Origin: Brucella intermedia LMG 3301
Lineage (GTDB): Bacteria; Pseudomonadota; Alphaproteobacteria; Rhizobiales; Rhizobiaceae
DNA length: 64,000 bases
Direction of reading: 5' to 3'
NCBI RefSeq assembly: GCF_000182645.1
Contig: NZ_ACQA01000001.1
Location: 1,178,001-1,242,000 of the forward strand
The notes beneath the pieces are model-generated. The model had not been told where the DNA came from, ran no database searches, and saw nothing but the letters and a program-made list of their open reading frames with translations. A program made the position numbers and the translations under genes. Below are positions 9,092-18,595 of the stretch, piece after piece; the first letter of the stretch is position 1; each line of letters opens with the position of its first letter.

Positions 9092-9922
9092 ATGGCAAAG
9101 AACGATGCCCAGGCTTTTGATCAGGAAGCACTAGCAGAAGCCTATAACCGGGCTCTCGCTCTGGAAAAGGCTGGCGATTTCGATGCTGCCGCCAAGGCAT
9201 ATGAGGATGTGCTGCGCATCGATCCTGATGACCATGGCGGCGCTGCCGTGCGGCTTGCGAGCATGGGACGCGGCGCTGTGCCGTTAAAGGCGCCGGATGC
9301 CTATGTGTCCACGCTCTTCGATCAGCACGCCGAAATGTTCGATACGATCCTTGTAGACCAGCTAGGTTATGACGTTCCGCTGCAGCTGCGCGAAATGCTC
9401 CTTGAACTGGACGACGAGTTTTTCGCAGAACGCATGCTTGATCTCGGCTGCGGCACCGGTTTGTCCGCCGACGCGCTCGACGACATGGCCGGACATAAGA
9501 CGGGCGTCGATATTTCTGAAAACATGATCGAAGTCGCTTACGAGAAAGGCGATTATCAGGCGCTGTTTGTCGGCGAAGCCGTACGCTTTCTCGAGACCAC
9601 CAACGAACCGCAATGGGACCTGATCGTCGCCACCGATGTCCTGCCATATATGGGCGAACTCGACAAATTCTTCGCGGGCGTTGCCGCGCATCTGTCGTCA
9701 GGCGGACATTTCGGCTTTTCAAGCGAGACACTGGACGATGCGCGACTTGCCGGACGCGCATTCATGGTCGGTGATTATCAGCGCTTTGCACACGCACAAT
9801 CCTATGTGCGTGCGATGCTCGACAACCATGATATGGACTGCGTGCGCTGCGAGGATATTGTCGTTCGCAGCGAACAGGGAGCGCCGGTTCCAGGACATCT
9901 CTATATCGCGCGGCGCCGCTGA
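9092..9922 (+). CDS. TPR-containing class I SAM-dependent methyltransferase
   Basis: 276 residues from the ATG at 9092, which is preceded by AAGGCGGAGAAGG. The first ~45 residues form one tetratricopeptide-like repeat (YNRALALEKAGDFDAAAKAY, then a DP-rich turn), followed by a Rossmann methyltransferase domain with motif I MLDLGCGTG near residue 130, acidic motif II (GVDIS) and motif IV (WDLIVATDVL). It resembles the BioC/methyltransferase type 12 group. The N-terminal repeat suggests a protein partner or target, but the substrate is not identifiable. Confidence 0.82.
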   Translation: MAKNDAQAFDQEALAEAYNRALALEKAGDFDAAAKAYEDVLRIDPDDHGGAAVRLASMGRGAVPLKAPDAYVSTLFDQHAEMFDTILVDQLGYDVPLQLREMLLELDDEFFAERMLDLGCGTGLSADALDDMAGHKTGVDISENMIEVAYEKGDYQALFVGEAVRFLETTNEPQWDLIVATDVLPYMGELDKFFAGVAAHLSSGGHFGFSSETLDDARLAGRAFMVGDYQRFAHAQSYVRAMLDNHDMDCVRCEDIVVRSEQGAPVPGHLYIARRR

Positions 9923-10379
9923 TTTTCACGCTGGCTACATGTCCTCGAAAGCAAGGGCAGCTTTCATAGTGGCATCGGCTTCGAGGTCAGGTTCTCACGC
10001 AGGCTTCACATCGGATAGTTCCATAATCTATCTTATGCAATCGCTGTATGTAGCCGGGGTGAGTTCCAGCTCGAAATGCGACTTGCAGATGAGCTGCCTT
10101 TTGCGTCGCGCGCTTTGTACCGATCGACCGTGCACCTGCCCGCTCTGCGTCGTTGATTTCAATCATTCCCTAGAATCGCGGACCATGGGAGACACGGCGG
10201 GGTTCACAGCCGTCCGTTTTGGCTTCTAAGACCAAAGCATGCGTGTACTGCTCGTCCATATGCGCTAATACGCAGGCGGTGCCGTGACCGCAAATCGAAC
10301 GGTGGCAGTATCCGGCGTTGGACGCAGCGAGCGCCATTTCCGGCTCAAGCCCGGAATGGCGAGGAAGGTAGTTTTAAAG
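9923..10379. promoter_or_regulatory. Intergenic region with a GCCATTTCCGG / CCGGAATGGC hairpin before the CoA-transferase gene
   Basis: 457 bp without a convincing gene. At 10332-10359 an inverted repeat (GCCATTTCCGG, six-base loop, CCCGGAATGGC) ends about 20 bases before the downstream start codon, so it would sit in the 5' leader and could affect translation. Nothing else recognisable. Confidence 0.4.
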
Positions 10380-11870
10380 ATGTTGGAAGCACGTATTCGC
10401 AACACTTCGCTTCGGGACAAGATCATTACCGCGGAGCAGGCCGCGAGCCTGATTAAAGACGGCATGGTCGTCGGCATGAGCGGTTTCACCCGCGCTGGCG
10501 ATGCCAAGGCCGTGCCGGTCGCCATGGCTGCGCGCGCTGCGACAGACCCTTTCAAGATCACGCTGATTACCGGTGCATCGCTTGGTCACGATGTCGACAA
10601 GCTGCTCACCGAAGCCCATGTGCTTTCGCGGCGCATGCCATTTCAGGTCGACAGAACCCTTCGGGCCGCCATCAATCGCGGCGAAGTGATGTTCATCGAC
10701 CAGCATCTTTCCGAAACCGTCGAGCAATTGCGCTCCAACCAGATCGGCCCCATTGATTATGCCGTCGTTGAAGCGCTTGCCATAACCGAGAGCGGCGGGA
10801 TCATTCCCACGACATCGATCGGCAATTCCGCGAGCTTTGCCATTCTGGCCGAAAAGGTCATCGTGGAAGTGAACCTCAACCAGTCCATGGCGCTTGAAGG
10901 TCTGCACGACATCTATATCCCAACGAAGCGCCCTTCCCGCGACCCGATACCGGTCACGGCCTGCGACAGCCGCGTCGGCCTGCCCTACATTCCGATCCCG
11001 CCGGAAAAGATCGCGGGCATCGTCATCACGAAGGAGAATGACAGCGCATCGACCGTCGAACCGGCCGACAGTGAAACCATCGCCATCGCTGGCCATCTCA
11101 TCGAATTTCTGATGCAGGAAGTAGCTGCCGGGCGTCTGGACCTGACGCTCAATCCGCTTCAGGCGGGTATAGGCACCATTGCCAATGCAGTCTTGAACGG
11201 TTTTGCCGACAGCCCGTTTCACAATCTGCGCATGTATAGCGAAGTGTTGCAGGATAGCACCTTCGATCTCTTCGATGCCGGAAAGCTGGACTTTGCATCG
11301 GGATCGTCCATCACGCTCAGCCCCGCTTGCGGAGAGCGCGTGTTCAACAATATCGACCGTTACCGCGACAAGCTCATTCTGCGTCCGCAGGAGATCAGCA
11401 ATCATCCGGAAGTCATCCGTCGTCTCGGCATTATCGGCATCAATACCGCGCTGGAATTCGACATTTACGGCAATGTGAACTCCACGCACGTGGACGGCAC
11501 CCATATGATGAATGGCATCGGCGGTTCAGGCGACTTCGCCCGCAACGCCTTCATTTCGATCTTCGTGACCAAATCCGAAGCCAAGAATGGCGCCATATCG
11601 TCCGTCGTACCGATGGTTACGCATGTCGATCACACAGAACATGACGTGGATATTATCGTGACCGAGCAGGGCCTTGCAGACCTGCGCGGCCTCGCTCCGC
11701 GCGAAAGGGCGCGCGCGATCATAGACAACTGCGCGCATCCGGACTATCGCGACCAGCTTAACGATTATTTCGACCGGGCCTGTGCGCGTGGGGGACATAC
11801 CCCTCACCTGATCGAAGAAGCTTTCAGCTGGCATCAGCGCCGTCGCGAAACGGGCAGCATGCGCAAATGA
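10380..11870 (+). CDS. Acetyl-CoA hydrolase / succinate:CoA-transferase family protein
   Basis: 496 residues from the ATG at 10380 (M-L-E-A-R), with GAGGAAGG upstream; the frame is open to 10284 but the extra residues are not family-like. The family moves CoA between acyl groups (acetyl-CoA plus succinate, or propionyl-CoA) or hydrolyses acetyl-CoA. Hallmarks are the N-terminal MVVGMSGFTRAGDAKAVP, a central GIGTIANAVLNG stretch and the C-terminal MNGIGGSGDFARNAF glycine motif. Likely cytoplasmic acetate or propionate metabolism; which reaction it performs cannot be decided here. Confidence 0.9.
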   Translation: MLEARIRNTSLRDKIITAEQAASLIKDGMVVGMSGFTRAGDAKAVPVAMAARAATDPFKITLITGASLGHDVDKLLTEAHVLSRRMPFQVDRTLRAAINRGEVMFIDQHLSETVEQLRSNQIGPIDYAVVEALAITESGGIIPTTSIGNSASFAILAEKVIVEVNLNQSMALEGLHDIYIPTKRPSRDPIPVTACDSRVGLPYIPIPPEKIAGIVITKENDSASTVEPADSETIAIAGHLIEFLMQEVAAGRLDLTLNPLQAGIGTIANAVLNGFADSPFHNLRMYSEVLQDSTFDLFDAGKLDFASGSSITLSPACGERVFNNIDRYRDKLILRPQEISNHPEVIRRLGIIGINTALEFDIYGNVNSTHVDGTHMMNGIGGSGDFARNAFISIFVTKSEAKNGAISSVVPMVTHVDHTEHDVDIIVTEQGLADLRGLAPRERARAIIDNCAHPDYRDQLNDYFDRACARGGHTPHLIEEAFSWHQRRRETGSMRK

Positions 11871-12105
11871 CGAGTTGGAAACTCCAGAACTGAACAGCGC
11901 GTTGCGTTTTAAGTTCTTGCTTATAAAGCGGAACCTTCTTTTTCTTGGAACGTTAACCGGCACATTGTTTTTGGATTGGAAACGATGTGCCGGCAGCGAG
12001 GGCCCTGCTCTTTCTTCCGGTTAGAACGGCTCAACCGGACGACGCGGAGGAACGGTCGTCGGGTGGGCAATGCAACCCCAAGTTCCGGGAAGGATCAGAC
12101 CGCCC

Positions 12106-12267
12106 ATGTCCATCCTCATCAGCCTGCTGATAACAATTCTCGTTATCTTCCTCATACTTTATCTGATCAACATGCTGCCGTTGGACGCCAAGGTCAAACA
12201 GATCGCTCAAGTTATCGTGATCATTATCGGCATCATTTCGCTTCTGAAATATCTGGCGGTCTTCTGA
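12106..12267 (+). CDS. Small membrane protein, Thivi_2564-like
   Basis: 53 residues, almost entirely hydrophobic in two segments (an N-terminal ISLLITILVIFLILYLI and a C-terminal VIVIIIGIISLLKYLAVF) joined by a short polar hinge (LPLDAKVKQ). This matches the small 'Thivi_2564 family' membrane proteins of Proteobacteria. The ATG at 12106 is preceded by GGGAAGGA; the upstream in-frame ATG at 12070 adds a polar tail without support. Function unknown. Confidence 0.72.
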   Translation: MSILISLLITILVIFLILYLINMLPLDAKVKQIAQVIVIIIGIISLLKYLAVF

Positions 12268-12288
12268 TTTAAAGCCTTCAGCAGCTAC

Positions 12289-12325
12289 GATCCCGGAGTT
12301 TGTGGCTTTGCGCTACTCCGGGATC
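12289..12325 (+). terminator. Hairpin downstream of the small membrane protein
   Basis: Perfect 11-bp stem GATCCCGGAGT / ACTCCGGGATC with a 15-base loop, 22 bases after the stop. The following tract is not very T-rich, so it may be a terminator or an RNA-stability element. The rest of 12326-12627 is AT-rich leader of the next gene with nothing else recognised. Confidence 0.5.
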
Positions 12326-12627
12326 TTCCAAAACGCCTTGCGAGAGACGCTCCATACTTATATTAGCTATTGATGATTTATGTCTCGCCAGGATCGTTCT
12401 TTTAAACATAGTTGTGCTTATTTACATTTCTTCGTAATATATAACCATCACGCTACCTATGATTGTGTCATTAATGGCACTCATAAACAAAAAATTGTAG
12501 GGCGCGCATGGTGATACCTTTCCCCTCTCCGGCGTTCCTTTTATAAGGCCCGCAAAATATAGCCCGTTCATTCTGGGTTAAGGCGGGGTCGTTGATCATC
12601 CTCACTCAGGGTTGGGAGTGCGAGGGA

Positions 12628-13419
12628 ATGAAGAAGACTGCTCTTGTGAAAGCAGCACTGATAACGCTGTCTGTCGTTGCGTTCTCGCTTGGGGCAACGT
12701 CGATAGTGGCTTTTTCCGCTGGCGCCACTCCTGGCATCATTGCGCTTAGCCTCAGCGCGGGCATTCCCGCAGCAACGGCCTTCCCCTCCCTTGCCTATAT
12801 TTTCCACCAGCATGGGAAGCTGAAAGACGCTTATCTTCAGCTGGAGAGGGCTCATGTTGAACTGCAGGCACGGTCGCGGATCGATCACATGACCGGTCTT
12901 CTCAACCGTGAGGCGCTTTTTGAAGCCATGAAGATCAGCCGTTCCCGTATCGAAACCGGCACCCTGCTCGTTATCGATGCTGACCACTTCAAGGCGATCA
13001 ACGATACGTTTGGCCACGGCGTCGGTGACCGCGCCTTGAAGCTGATCGCTTTCGCGCTTCAGAATGTGACGCGGAAGGGTGATCTGGTCGGCCGGATCGG
13101 CGGGGAGGAATTTTGCGTGTTCTTGCCGGGCGCAAGCGGAGAAACCGGCATGCGTGTTGCACAGCGTATACGCGCCGAAGTGGAAAACACACCGTTTCAC
13201 ACGACCGAGTATCAGGTCTATCCGTTGACGATCAGTATCGGTGTTGCATCCGCGCCGAAGAACGAGACGAACTCGCAGGTGCTAAGCCGCGCGGACCGTT
13301 GTCTCTATATGGCAAAGCAGCGCGGGCGCAATTGTGTGGTCTTCGATGAGGAAAGCGGACGTCTGGCCAGCGCGTCCATCGTTTCCATCGCGAGTGTACG
13401 GGAAGTGGCACGCGGTTAG
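12628..13419 (+). CDS. GGDEF diguanylate cyclase
   Basis: 263 residues. Two N-terminal hydrophobic segments (about 8-33 and 38-65) anchor a cytoplasmic coiled stretch (YLQLERAHVELQARS) and a GGDEF domain starting at DHMTGLLNREALFEAM. The active-site signature is GGEEF, a functional variant, and the inhibitory I-site RKGD lies exactly five residues upstream, so product inhibition by c-di-GMP is expected. DADHFKAINDTFGHGVGD is the metal and GTP-binding loop. No sensory domain beyond the membrane segments is visible. Confidence 0.9.
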   Translation: MKKTALVKAALITLSVVAFSLGATSIVAFSAGATPGIIALSLSAGIPAATAFPSLAYIFHQHGKLKDAYLQLERAHVELQARSRIDHMTGLLNREALFEAMKISRSRIETGTLLVIDADHFKAINDTFGHGVGDRALKLIAFALQNVTRKGDLVGRIGGEEFCVFLPGASGETGMRVAQRIRAEVENTPFHTTEYQVYPLTISIGVASAPKNETNSQVLSRADRCLYMAKQRGRNCVVFDEESGRLASASIVSIASVREVARG

Positions 13420-13564
13420 AGCATTTCGAGCAAAAGTGTGAAACGTCTACGCGGGGAAATCAGTTCACTGGACTGATTTCTTATCCGCTTCGATGCGTTG
13501 GATAATGCGATAAAACAAATAGTTAGAACGGTTCCGGCGGTTCTGTTAGATCAGCAACCGCTCT
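13418..13564. repeat. Intergenic repeat bounded by AGAGC / GCTCT
   Basis: Begins AGAGCATTTCGAGCAAAAG, one base inside the cyclase stop codon, and ends AACCGCTCT. Contains an internal palindrome (AATCAGT tcactgg ACTGATT). The boundary pattern matches the segment at 4795-4876 and Brucella-type palindromic repeats. Confidence 0.5.
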
Positions 13565-13575
13565 AGCGCCAGCCC

Positions 13576-14097
13576 CTACTCCCAAGGTTCGATGACCTCT
13601 TCGGACCAACCAACCGGGACGAAACCCATTTTCTGGTAAAGCTGCAATGCGCGCGGACTGTCGAGCGTATTGGTATGGATCGTCACCTTTTGCGGTCCAT
13701 GCGCCCAGGCCGCTGAAATAGCCTCGCTTAGAAAGAACTTGCCCAGCCCCCGCCCCTGAAAATCATCAATGAGACCGAAATAAAGGATTTCCGCGGTGGC
13801 GGGTAATACCGACAGGTCCAATTCGACAAAGCCCGCCGGACATCCTTCCGCATAAAGAACGTGGATTTCGGTGGTGTCGGCGTGGATCGCAGCCGCAACC
13901 TCTGCGTCCGTCTGAACGCGGCGCATCATCCAGTGATGCTTGCGCCCCACCCGTTCATAGAGATAGCGGTAATAATGGACGGGCATATCGCCCGCACGCA
14001 TGATTGCCAGCCGGATACCGGAAGGTACCGGCACTGCGACAGCTTGACGGGCAGACATTTCCAGATGGGTGATGCGGGCAACCAGCTTTTCCGACAT
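13576..14097 (-). CDS. GNAT family N-acetyltransferase
   Basis: 173 residues with the GNAT acetyl-CoA site in motif A (IDDFQGRGLGKFFLSEAI, matching Q/RxxGxG/A) and the downstream VTIHTNTLDSPRALQLYQKMGF, where the conserved Asn and Tyr of motif B lie. It stops two bases after... its start is two bases downstream of the sulfurtransferase stop (14100), so it is translationally coupled to that gene. Substrate unknown; an amino-acid or small-molecule amine is likely for this subgroup. Confidence 0.88.
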   Translation of the reverse strand: MSEKLVARITHLEMSARQAVAVPVPSGIRLAIMRAGDMPVHYYRYLYERVGRKHHWMMRRVQTDAEVAAAIHADTTEIHVLYAEGCPAGFVELDLSVLPATAEILYFGLIDDFQGRGLGKFFLSEAISAAWAHGPQKVTIHTNTLDSPRALQLYQKMGFVPVGWSEEVIEPWE

Positions 14098-14099
14098 GC

Positions 14100-14954
14100 T
14101 TACTCGGCTTCACCAGTCACCACAGGCGTGTCCTGCCTGCTGCCCCATTCACTCCAGGAGCCATCGTAAAGGCGGTTTTCGGTATGACCGAGCGATGTGA
14201 GGGCCAGCGTGATGACCGCAGCCGTTACGCCCGATCCACAGCTTGTAACAACCGGCCTGGAAAGATCGATCCCGGCCTCATCGAAAATCCTGCGCAGGCT
14301 GTCCAGATCCTTGAGTTCGCCTTGTTCGGACAGAGTGCCGACGGGAACGTTGCGTGCGCCGGGCATATGGCCGGATCGCATTCCGGCGCGCGGTTCCGCA
14401 TCGCGGCCTGTGAACCGTCCGGCAGCACGTGCATCGGCGACCTGCGAACGCCGTTCGTCCACGATATCGCGCATTTCGGCGAAATCGACCACCGCGTCCT
14501 TATTGAAGGATGGCGTGAAAAGCGTCGATGCAATCTTTGTGGCTTCATCGGTGACAGGATATCCGGCCTTTTTCCAGCCATCAAAGCCGCCATCGAGCAC
14601 AAAGACATTCTTCACGCCCATGATACGGAACATCCACCAGACCCGGGGCGCGGAAAACATGCCCGGCCCGTCATAGACAACGACTGTCTCGTCGGCCGTA
14701 ATCCCCATGGCGCCGACATGCTGGGCAAAAAGCTCGGCCGATGGCAGCGTGTGCGGCAGACCCGATTCCTTGTCGGCGATCTTGTCCTGATCGAAGAAAA
14801 CCGCGCCCGGAATATGCGCCGCGTTGTATTCTTCCTGTCCATTGCGCCCAGCAGCCGGAAGATACCAGGATGCATCGACAATCGCGATGCCCGGCTTGCC
14901 GAGCCGTTCTTTCAACCAGTCACGCGAAACGACGAAAGCGCTTTTATCAGCCAT
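14100..14954 (-). CDS. sseA: 3-mercaptopyruvate sulfurtransferase (tandem rhodanese)
   Basis: 284 residues from the ATG at 14954 (MADKSAFVVSRDWL). Two rhodanese domains: the first is inactive and contains IVDASWYLP and FDQDKIAD; the second carries the active-site loop CGSGVTA (catalytic Cys near residue 236), the exact signature of mercaptopyruvate sulfurtransferases as opposed to thiosulfate rhodaneses (CRxGxT/R). It transfers sulfur from 3-mercaptopyruvate to thiol or cyanide acceptors. Transcribed between alaX and the GNAT gene within a minus-strand cluster with cysteine synthase, a coherent cysteine/sulfur theme. Confidence 0.93.
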   Translation of the reverse strand: MADKSAFVVSRDWLKERLGKPGIAIVDASWYLPAAGRNGQEEYNAAHIPGAVFFDQDKIADKESGLPHTLPSAELFAQHVGAMGITADETVVVYDGPGMFSAPRVWWMFRIMGVKNVFVLDGGFDGWKKAGYPVTDEATKIASTLFTPSFNKDAVVDFAEMRDIVDERRSQVADARAAGRFTGRDAEPRAGMRSGHMPGARNVPVGTLSEQGELKDLDSLRRIFDEAGIDLSRPVVTSCGSGVTAAVITLALTSLGHTENRLYDGSWSEWGSRQDTPVVTGEAE

Positions 14955-14974
14955 GACAATCACTCCCCTACGGC

Positions 14975-15718
14975 TCAGGATTCCGGCAAGGCGCCGAAAC
15001 GAATGCGGAAACGGCGGTTTTCCTTGCCCTTCTTTTCGATCTTGCCGATGTGGATTTCTCCCACTTCCTGCGTCTCGGAAACGTGTGTGCCGCCGCAAGG
15101 TTGCGAATCCACCACTCCGTTCTCACCAATAAGAACGAGGCGTATGCGACCGAGCCCCACCGGGGGGCGTACATTCTTCGACTTCACTATATCCGGATTG
15201 GCCAGAAACTCTTCATCACTGATCCAGCGAATGGCGACAGCATCGTTGGCGCTCACCCGCTCCATGAGCTTTTCGGTCACGAATTCCTTGGTGTAGGTCG
15301 GATCGGGGAGATCGAAATCAACGCGGCTTTCGTCCTCGCCGACAGCGGCGCCGGTAATCGGGAAAGGGCAGACAACAGACAGCAGGTGACAGGCCGTATG
15401 CATGCGCATCAGCTTGTAGCGCCGGGGCCAGTCTACATGCAGCACCAGTTTTTCGCCGATTGCGGGTGCAGCCTGCCCCTCTGCCGGCACATGAATGATT
15501 TCGTTCTTGTTTTCGCCGGTAACGGTCGCCGCAATCTCTATACGAGAGCCGTCCGCACGTTCGAAGAAGCCGATATCCCCCGGCTGACCGCCGGAGGTCG
15601 CGTAAAAATTGGTCTGGTCGAGAATAATCCCGCCCGTTTCGGTAATGGCGAGCACCGTGCCCTCCGCCGTTGAAAGATAGGAATCTTCGCGGAAAAGCGC
15701 TTCGGTCTCGTATGCCAT
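14975..15718 (-). CDS. Alanyl-tRNA editing protein AlaX
   Basis: 247 residues. This is a free-standing copy of the AlaRS editing domain that hydrolyses mischarged Ser-tRNA(Ala). The zinc-binding residues are visible in HTACHLL (HxxxH) and in QPCGGTHV (CxxxH). The N-terminal TSGGQPGDIGFF segment is also typical, which makes it a type II AlaX. Its start lies two bases downstream of the cysteine synthase stop, so both are on one transcript; a cysteine/serine-handling cluster is a sensible place for a serine-proofreading enzyme. Confidence 0.92.
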   Translation of the reverse strand: MAYETEALFREDSYLSTAEGTVLAITETGGIILDQTNFYATSGGQPGDIGFFERADGSRIEIAATVTGENKNEIIHVPAEGQAAPAIGEKLVLHVDWPRRYKLMRMHTACHLLSVVCPFPITGAAVGEDESRVDFDLPDPTYTKEFVTEKLMERVSANDAVAIRWISDEEFLANPDIVKSKNVRPPVGLGRIRLVLIGENGVVDSQPCGGTHVSETQEVGEIHIGKIEKKGKENRRFRIRFGALPES

Positions 15719-15720
15719 GA

Positions 15721-16749
15721 TTATCCCTCGAACGGTATGTCTATCTCGGTTTTCGTCTCCAGCCAGCCCGGTACGGGCAGGTTCTTGCCGCGCAGGAAAG
15801 CAGGATTGAACAGCTTGGACTGATAGCGATTACCATAGTCGCAAAGCACCGTCACAATTGTGTGGCCCGGACCGAGATCTTTTGCAAGCCGGATTGCGCC
15901 TGCAATATTGATGCCTGATGAACCGCCAAGGCAAAGCCCCTCATTTTCCACGAGATCGAATACGAGATCGAGCGCTTCCACATCGGAAAGACGATAGGAG
16001 AAATCGGGGGTGAAGCCTTCGAGATTGGCGGTGATACGCCCCTGCCCGATGCCTTCGGTAATCGAGTCGCCTTCGGCTTTCAGCTCGCCCGTCGTGTAAA
16101 AGGAATGAAGTGCAGCTCCATACGGATCGGCAAGTGCGATCTTGATATCGGCATTGTGGTCCTTCAAGCCGAATGCCGTACCGACAAGCGTTCCGCCTGA
16201 TCCGACTGCCGCGACAAATCCATCAACCTTGCCATTGGTATCGCGCCAGATTTCCTGTGCAGTGGTTTCGACATGAGCTTGCCGGTTGATTGGATTATCG
16301 AACTGATTGGCCCAGACAGCACCATTCGGCTCGCTTCTGGCGAGTTGTTCGGCTAGCCGTCCGGAAAGACGCACATAATTGTTCGGATTGCGATAGGGCG
16401 CGGCTGGAACTTCGATCAGTTCGGCGCCAAGCAGGCGCAAGGCGTCCTTCTTTTCCTGGCTCTGCGTTTCGGGAATGACGATGACAGTGCGATAGCCGAG
16501 CGCTTTTGCAACCATCGTGAGGCCAATGCCGGTATTGCCAGCCGTGCCTTCGACAATAACCCCGCCGGGTTTTAACAGCCCGCGCTTTTCCGCATCGCGA
16601 ATAATATAGAGCGCTGCCCGGTCCTTCACCGACTGACCGGGATTGAGGAACTCGGCCTTGCCGTAAATTGCGCAGCCGGTCAGTTCGGAAGCCTTCTTCA
16701 AATGGATCAATGGCGTATTGCCGATTGCGTCGAGCACCGATTGGAACAT
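15721..16749 (-). CDS. Cysteine synthase A (PLP-dependent O-acetylserine sulfhydrylase family)
   Basis: 342 residues from the ATG at 16749 (MFQSVLDAIGNTPLI). The PLP lysine is in NPGQSVKDRAA, the substrate loop in EGTAGNTGIGL, and the PLP phosphate-binding glycines in VGSGGTLVGTA. The C-terminal SSGINIAGAIRLAK is also conserved. It makes cysteine (or acts on related beta-substituted alanines). First gene of the four-gene minus-strand cluster cysK-alaX-sseA-GNAT, whose promoter should lie in 16750-16870. It is longer at the C-terminus than E. coli CysK, so a close paralogue assignment is left open. Confidence 0.9.
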   Translation of the reverse strand: MFQSVLDAIGNTPLIHLKKASELTGCAIYGKAEFLNPGQSVKDRAALYIIRDAEKRGLLKPGGVIVEGTAGNTGIGLTMVAKALGYRTVIVIPETQSQEKKDALRLLGAELIEVPAAPYRNPNNYVRLSGRLAEQLARSEPNGAVWANQFDNPINRQAHVETTAQEIWRDTNGKVDGFVAAVGSGGTLVGTAFGLKDHNADIKIALADPYGAALHSFYTTGELKAEGDSITEGIGQGRITANLEGFTPDFSYRLSDVEALDLVFDLVENEGLCLGGSSGINIAGAIRLAKDLGPGHTIVTVLCDYGNRYQSKLFNPAFLRGKNLPVPGWLETKTEIDIPFEG

Positions 16750-16870
16750 GGCATCCGTCCTTCCTGTTTCGCAGAGGAAACTATGAGGAACAGCTCTGCC
16801 CTTCAAGCAAGCGGGGAATATTTTTCCCCGCCATTACGCAAAGCGAAACCCGTTTCGCGGCCATAAATAG

Positions 16871-16899
16871 AAAAGCCGCCCGAAATGGGCGGCTTTTTG
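16871..16899 (-). terminator. Terminator of the DEAD-box helicase gene
   Basis: Stem AAAGCCGCCC / GGGCGGCTTT with the loop GAAAT and T runs on both strands, just downstream of the helicase stop at 16922 read on the minus strand. Confidence 0.85.
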
Positions 16900-16921
16900 G
16901 AAAAATGTTTGAGAAGCGGAA

Positions 16922-18313
16922 TTATGCCGCGCGCTGGCCGCCATTGCCGTTGGCATTGCGGCGCTTACGGCGGAACGGGCGCTTCGCTTTGGGAGCGGCG
17001 TCCGCCGTTGCGTGGGCGGCTCCGCGATGATCGCCAGCTTTCGGGGCTGCGCGGCGCGGTTTCTGTGGAGTTCCGCCTTTGCGATGGGTCTTCTGCGGGC
17101 GCTCGCCGGGAGTTGCAGCGCGGGGTGCCGGAGCCGGTGCAAGTTCCACAGGCGCATCCTTGATCGGAAGCTTGCTGCGCGTCACGCGCTCGACCGCTCG
17201 CAGTTTGGATTCCTCCGCCGCCGGATCGTAGAGCGTGATCGATGCGCCGCTGGCGCCATTGCGGCCAGTACGGCCAATGCGGTGCACATAGGTTTCCGGC
17301 TCGTCAGGCAGATCGTAGTTCACGACATGGCTGATACCCGGAACGTCAATGCCGCGTGCAGCGATGTCGGTTGCGATCAGAATTCGCAGCGATCCATCAC
17401 GGAATCCGTTCAGCGCACGCTGGCGCGCATTCTGCGACTTGTTGCCGTGGATCGCAGCGACTTCGTAGCCATCCCGCTCCAGATGGCGCACCACTGCATC
17501 TGCACCGTGCTTAGTACGGGTGAAGACGATGACCGAACGCATGGCCTTGTCACCGAGCAGTGCGGAAAGAAGACGGCGCTTTTCCTTGGTGTGCACAGGA
17601 TGCACGACCTGCGTGATTTCAGCAGCAGTCGTTCCCTGCGGAGCAACTTCGACGCGAACCGGGTCACGCAGCAGGCTTCCCGCCAACGATGCGATTTCCT
17701 TCGGCATGGTCGCCGAAAACAGCGCGGTCTGGCGTTCGGAATGGGTCGCCTTCGCGATGCGCTTCACATCGTTGATAAAACCCATATCGAGCATACGGTC
17801 CGCTTCGTCGAGAACAAGCCAACGCGTCTGCGAAAGGTCTACCAGACCGTCACGCATCAGATCAGTGAGACGGCCCGGCGTAGCGATCAGAACGTCGATG
17901 CCCGGCGCGATGCGCTTGATTTGCGACAGTTTGGAAACGCCGCCAAGAACAAGCGCGGTCGAGATATGCGCATGTTTGGAAACATTGCGGATCGTCTGTT
18001 CGATCTGCACGGCCAGTTCGCGCGTCGGCGCGAGGATCAGCGCACGTGCGGTCTTGGGACGGCGCTTGTCGCCGAGCCCGATGATCTTCTGCAGGATAGG
18101 CAGGCTGAAAGCAGCGGTCTTGCCGGAGCCCGTCTGCGCAATGCCCAGAATATCGCGACCTTCAAGCTGATGCGGGATAGCCTGCAACTGGATCGGCTTC
18201 GGCTCGGTCATGCCAGCGGCTTCAACGCCCTTGAGCAAAATGCCGGTAACGCCAAGAGCGGCAAAGCCGCCCGTAATTTCTTTTGTCAATTCAATCTCTC
18301 TCAGTGGCACCAT
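16922..18313 (-). CDS. DEAD-box ATP-dependent RNA helicase (RhlE type)
   Basis: 463 residues from the ATG at 18313. Core motifs in order: Q motif (PKPIQLQAIP), Walker A AQTGSGKT, PTRELA, TPGR, DEAD (VLDEADRML), SAT, and in domain 2 TDIAARGID and HRIGRTGR. The C-terminal ~90 residues are low-complexity and rich in Lys, Arg, Ala and Pro, ending in a KRPFRRKRRN-type basic patch, as in RhlE helicases that act on ribosome assembly or RNA turnover in the cold. Single gene with its own terminator. Confidence 0.93.
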   Translation of the reverse strand: MVPLREIELTKEITGGFAALGVTGILLKGVEAAGMTEPKPIQLQAIPHQLEGRDILGIAQTGSGKTAAFSLPILQKIIGLGDKRRPKTARALILAPTRELAVQIEQTIRNVSKHAHISTALVLGGVSKLSQIKRIAPGIDVLIATPGRLTDLMRDGLVDLSQTRWLVLDEADRMLDMGFINDVKRIAKATHSERQTALFSATMPKEIASLAGSLLRDPVRVEVAPQGTTAAEITQVVHPVHTKEKRRLLSALLGDKAMRSVIVFTRTKHGADAVVRHLERDGYEVAAIHGNKSQNARQRALNGFRDGSLRILIATDIAARGIDVPGISHVVNYDLPDEPETYVHRIGRTGRNGASGASITLYDPAAEESKLRAVERVTRSKLPIKDAPVELAPAPAPRAATPGERPQKTHRKGGTPQKPRRAAPKAGDHRGAAHATADAAPKAKRPFRRKRRNANGNGGQRAA

Positions 18314-18595
18314 GCTGTCATGGTCCACATCCAATGCCGGTCAAGCGCAACTTGCCGAACTCTATCTGTTCAATGATAACGACGGGACGCCGGAACTTTA
18401 AACTCCTGGCGACTTGCGCTGCCGTGCCCGAACATTTCTCGGGTCTCCCCGCCTCCGGACCATTCCGGAAGACAGAGGCGAGACGCAACAAGTCCAATGC
18501 CGGGAAAGCCGACAAACACGTCGGCCCATGCGCCTGCCCCGGCATATGGGGTGTTTTCGCCAGAAAAGCAACCGATTTTGCTTAAACCACCAAAA

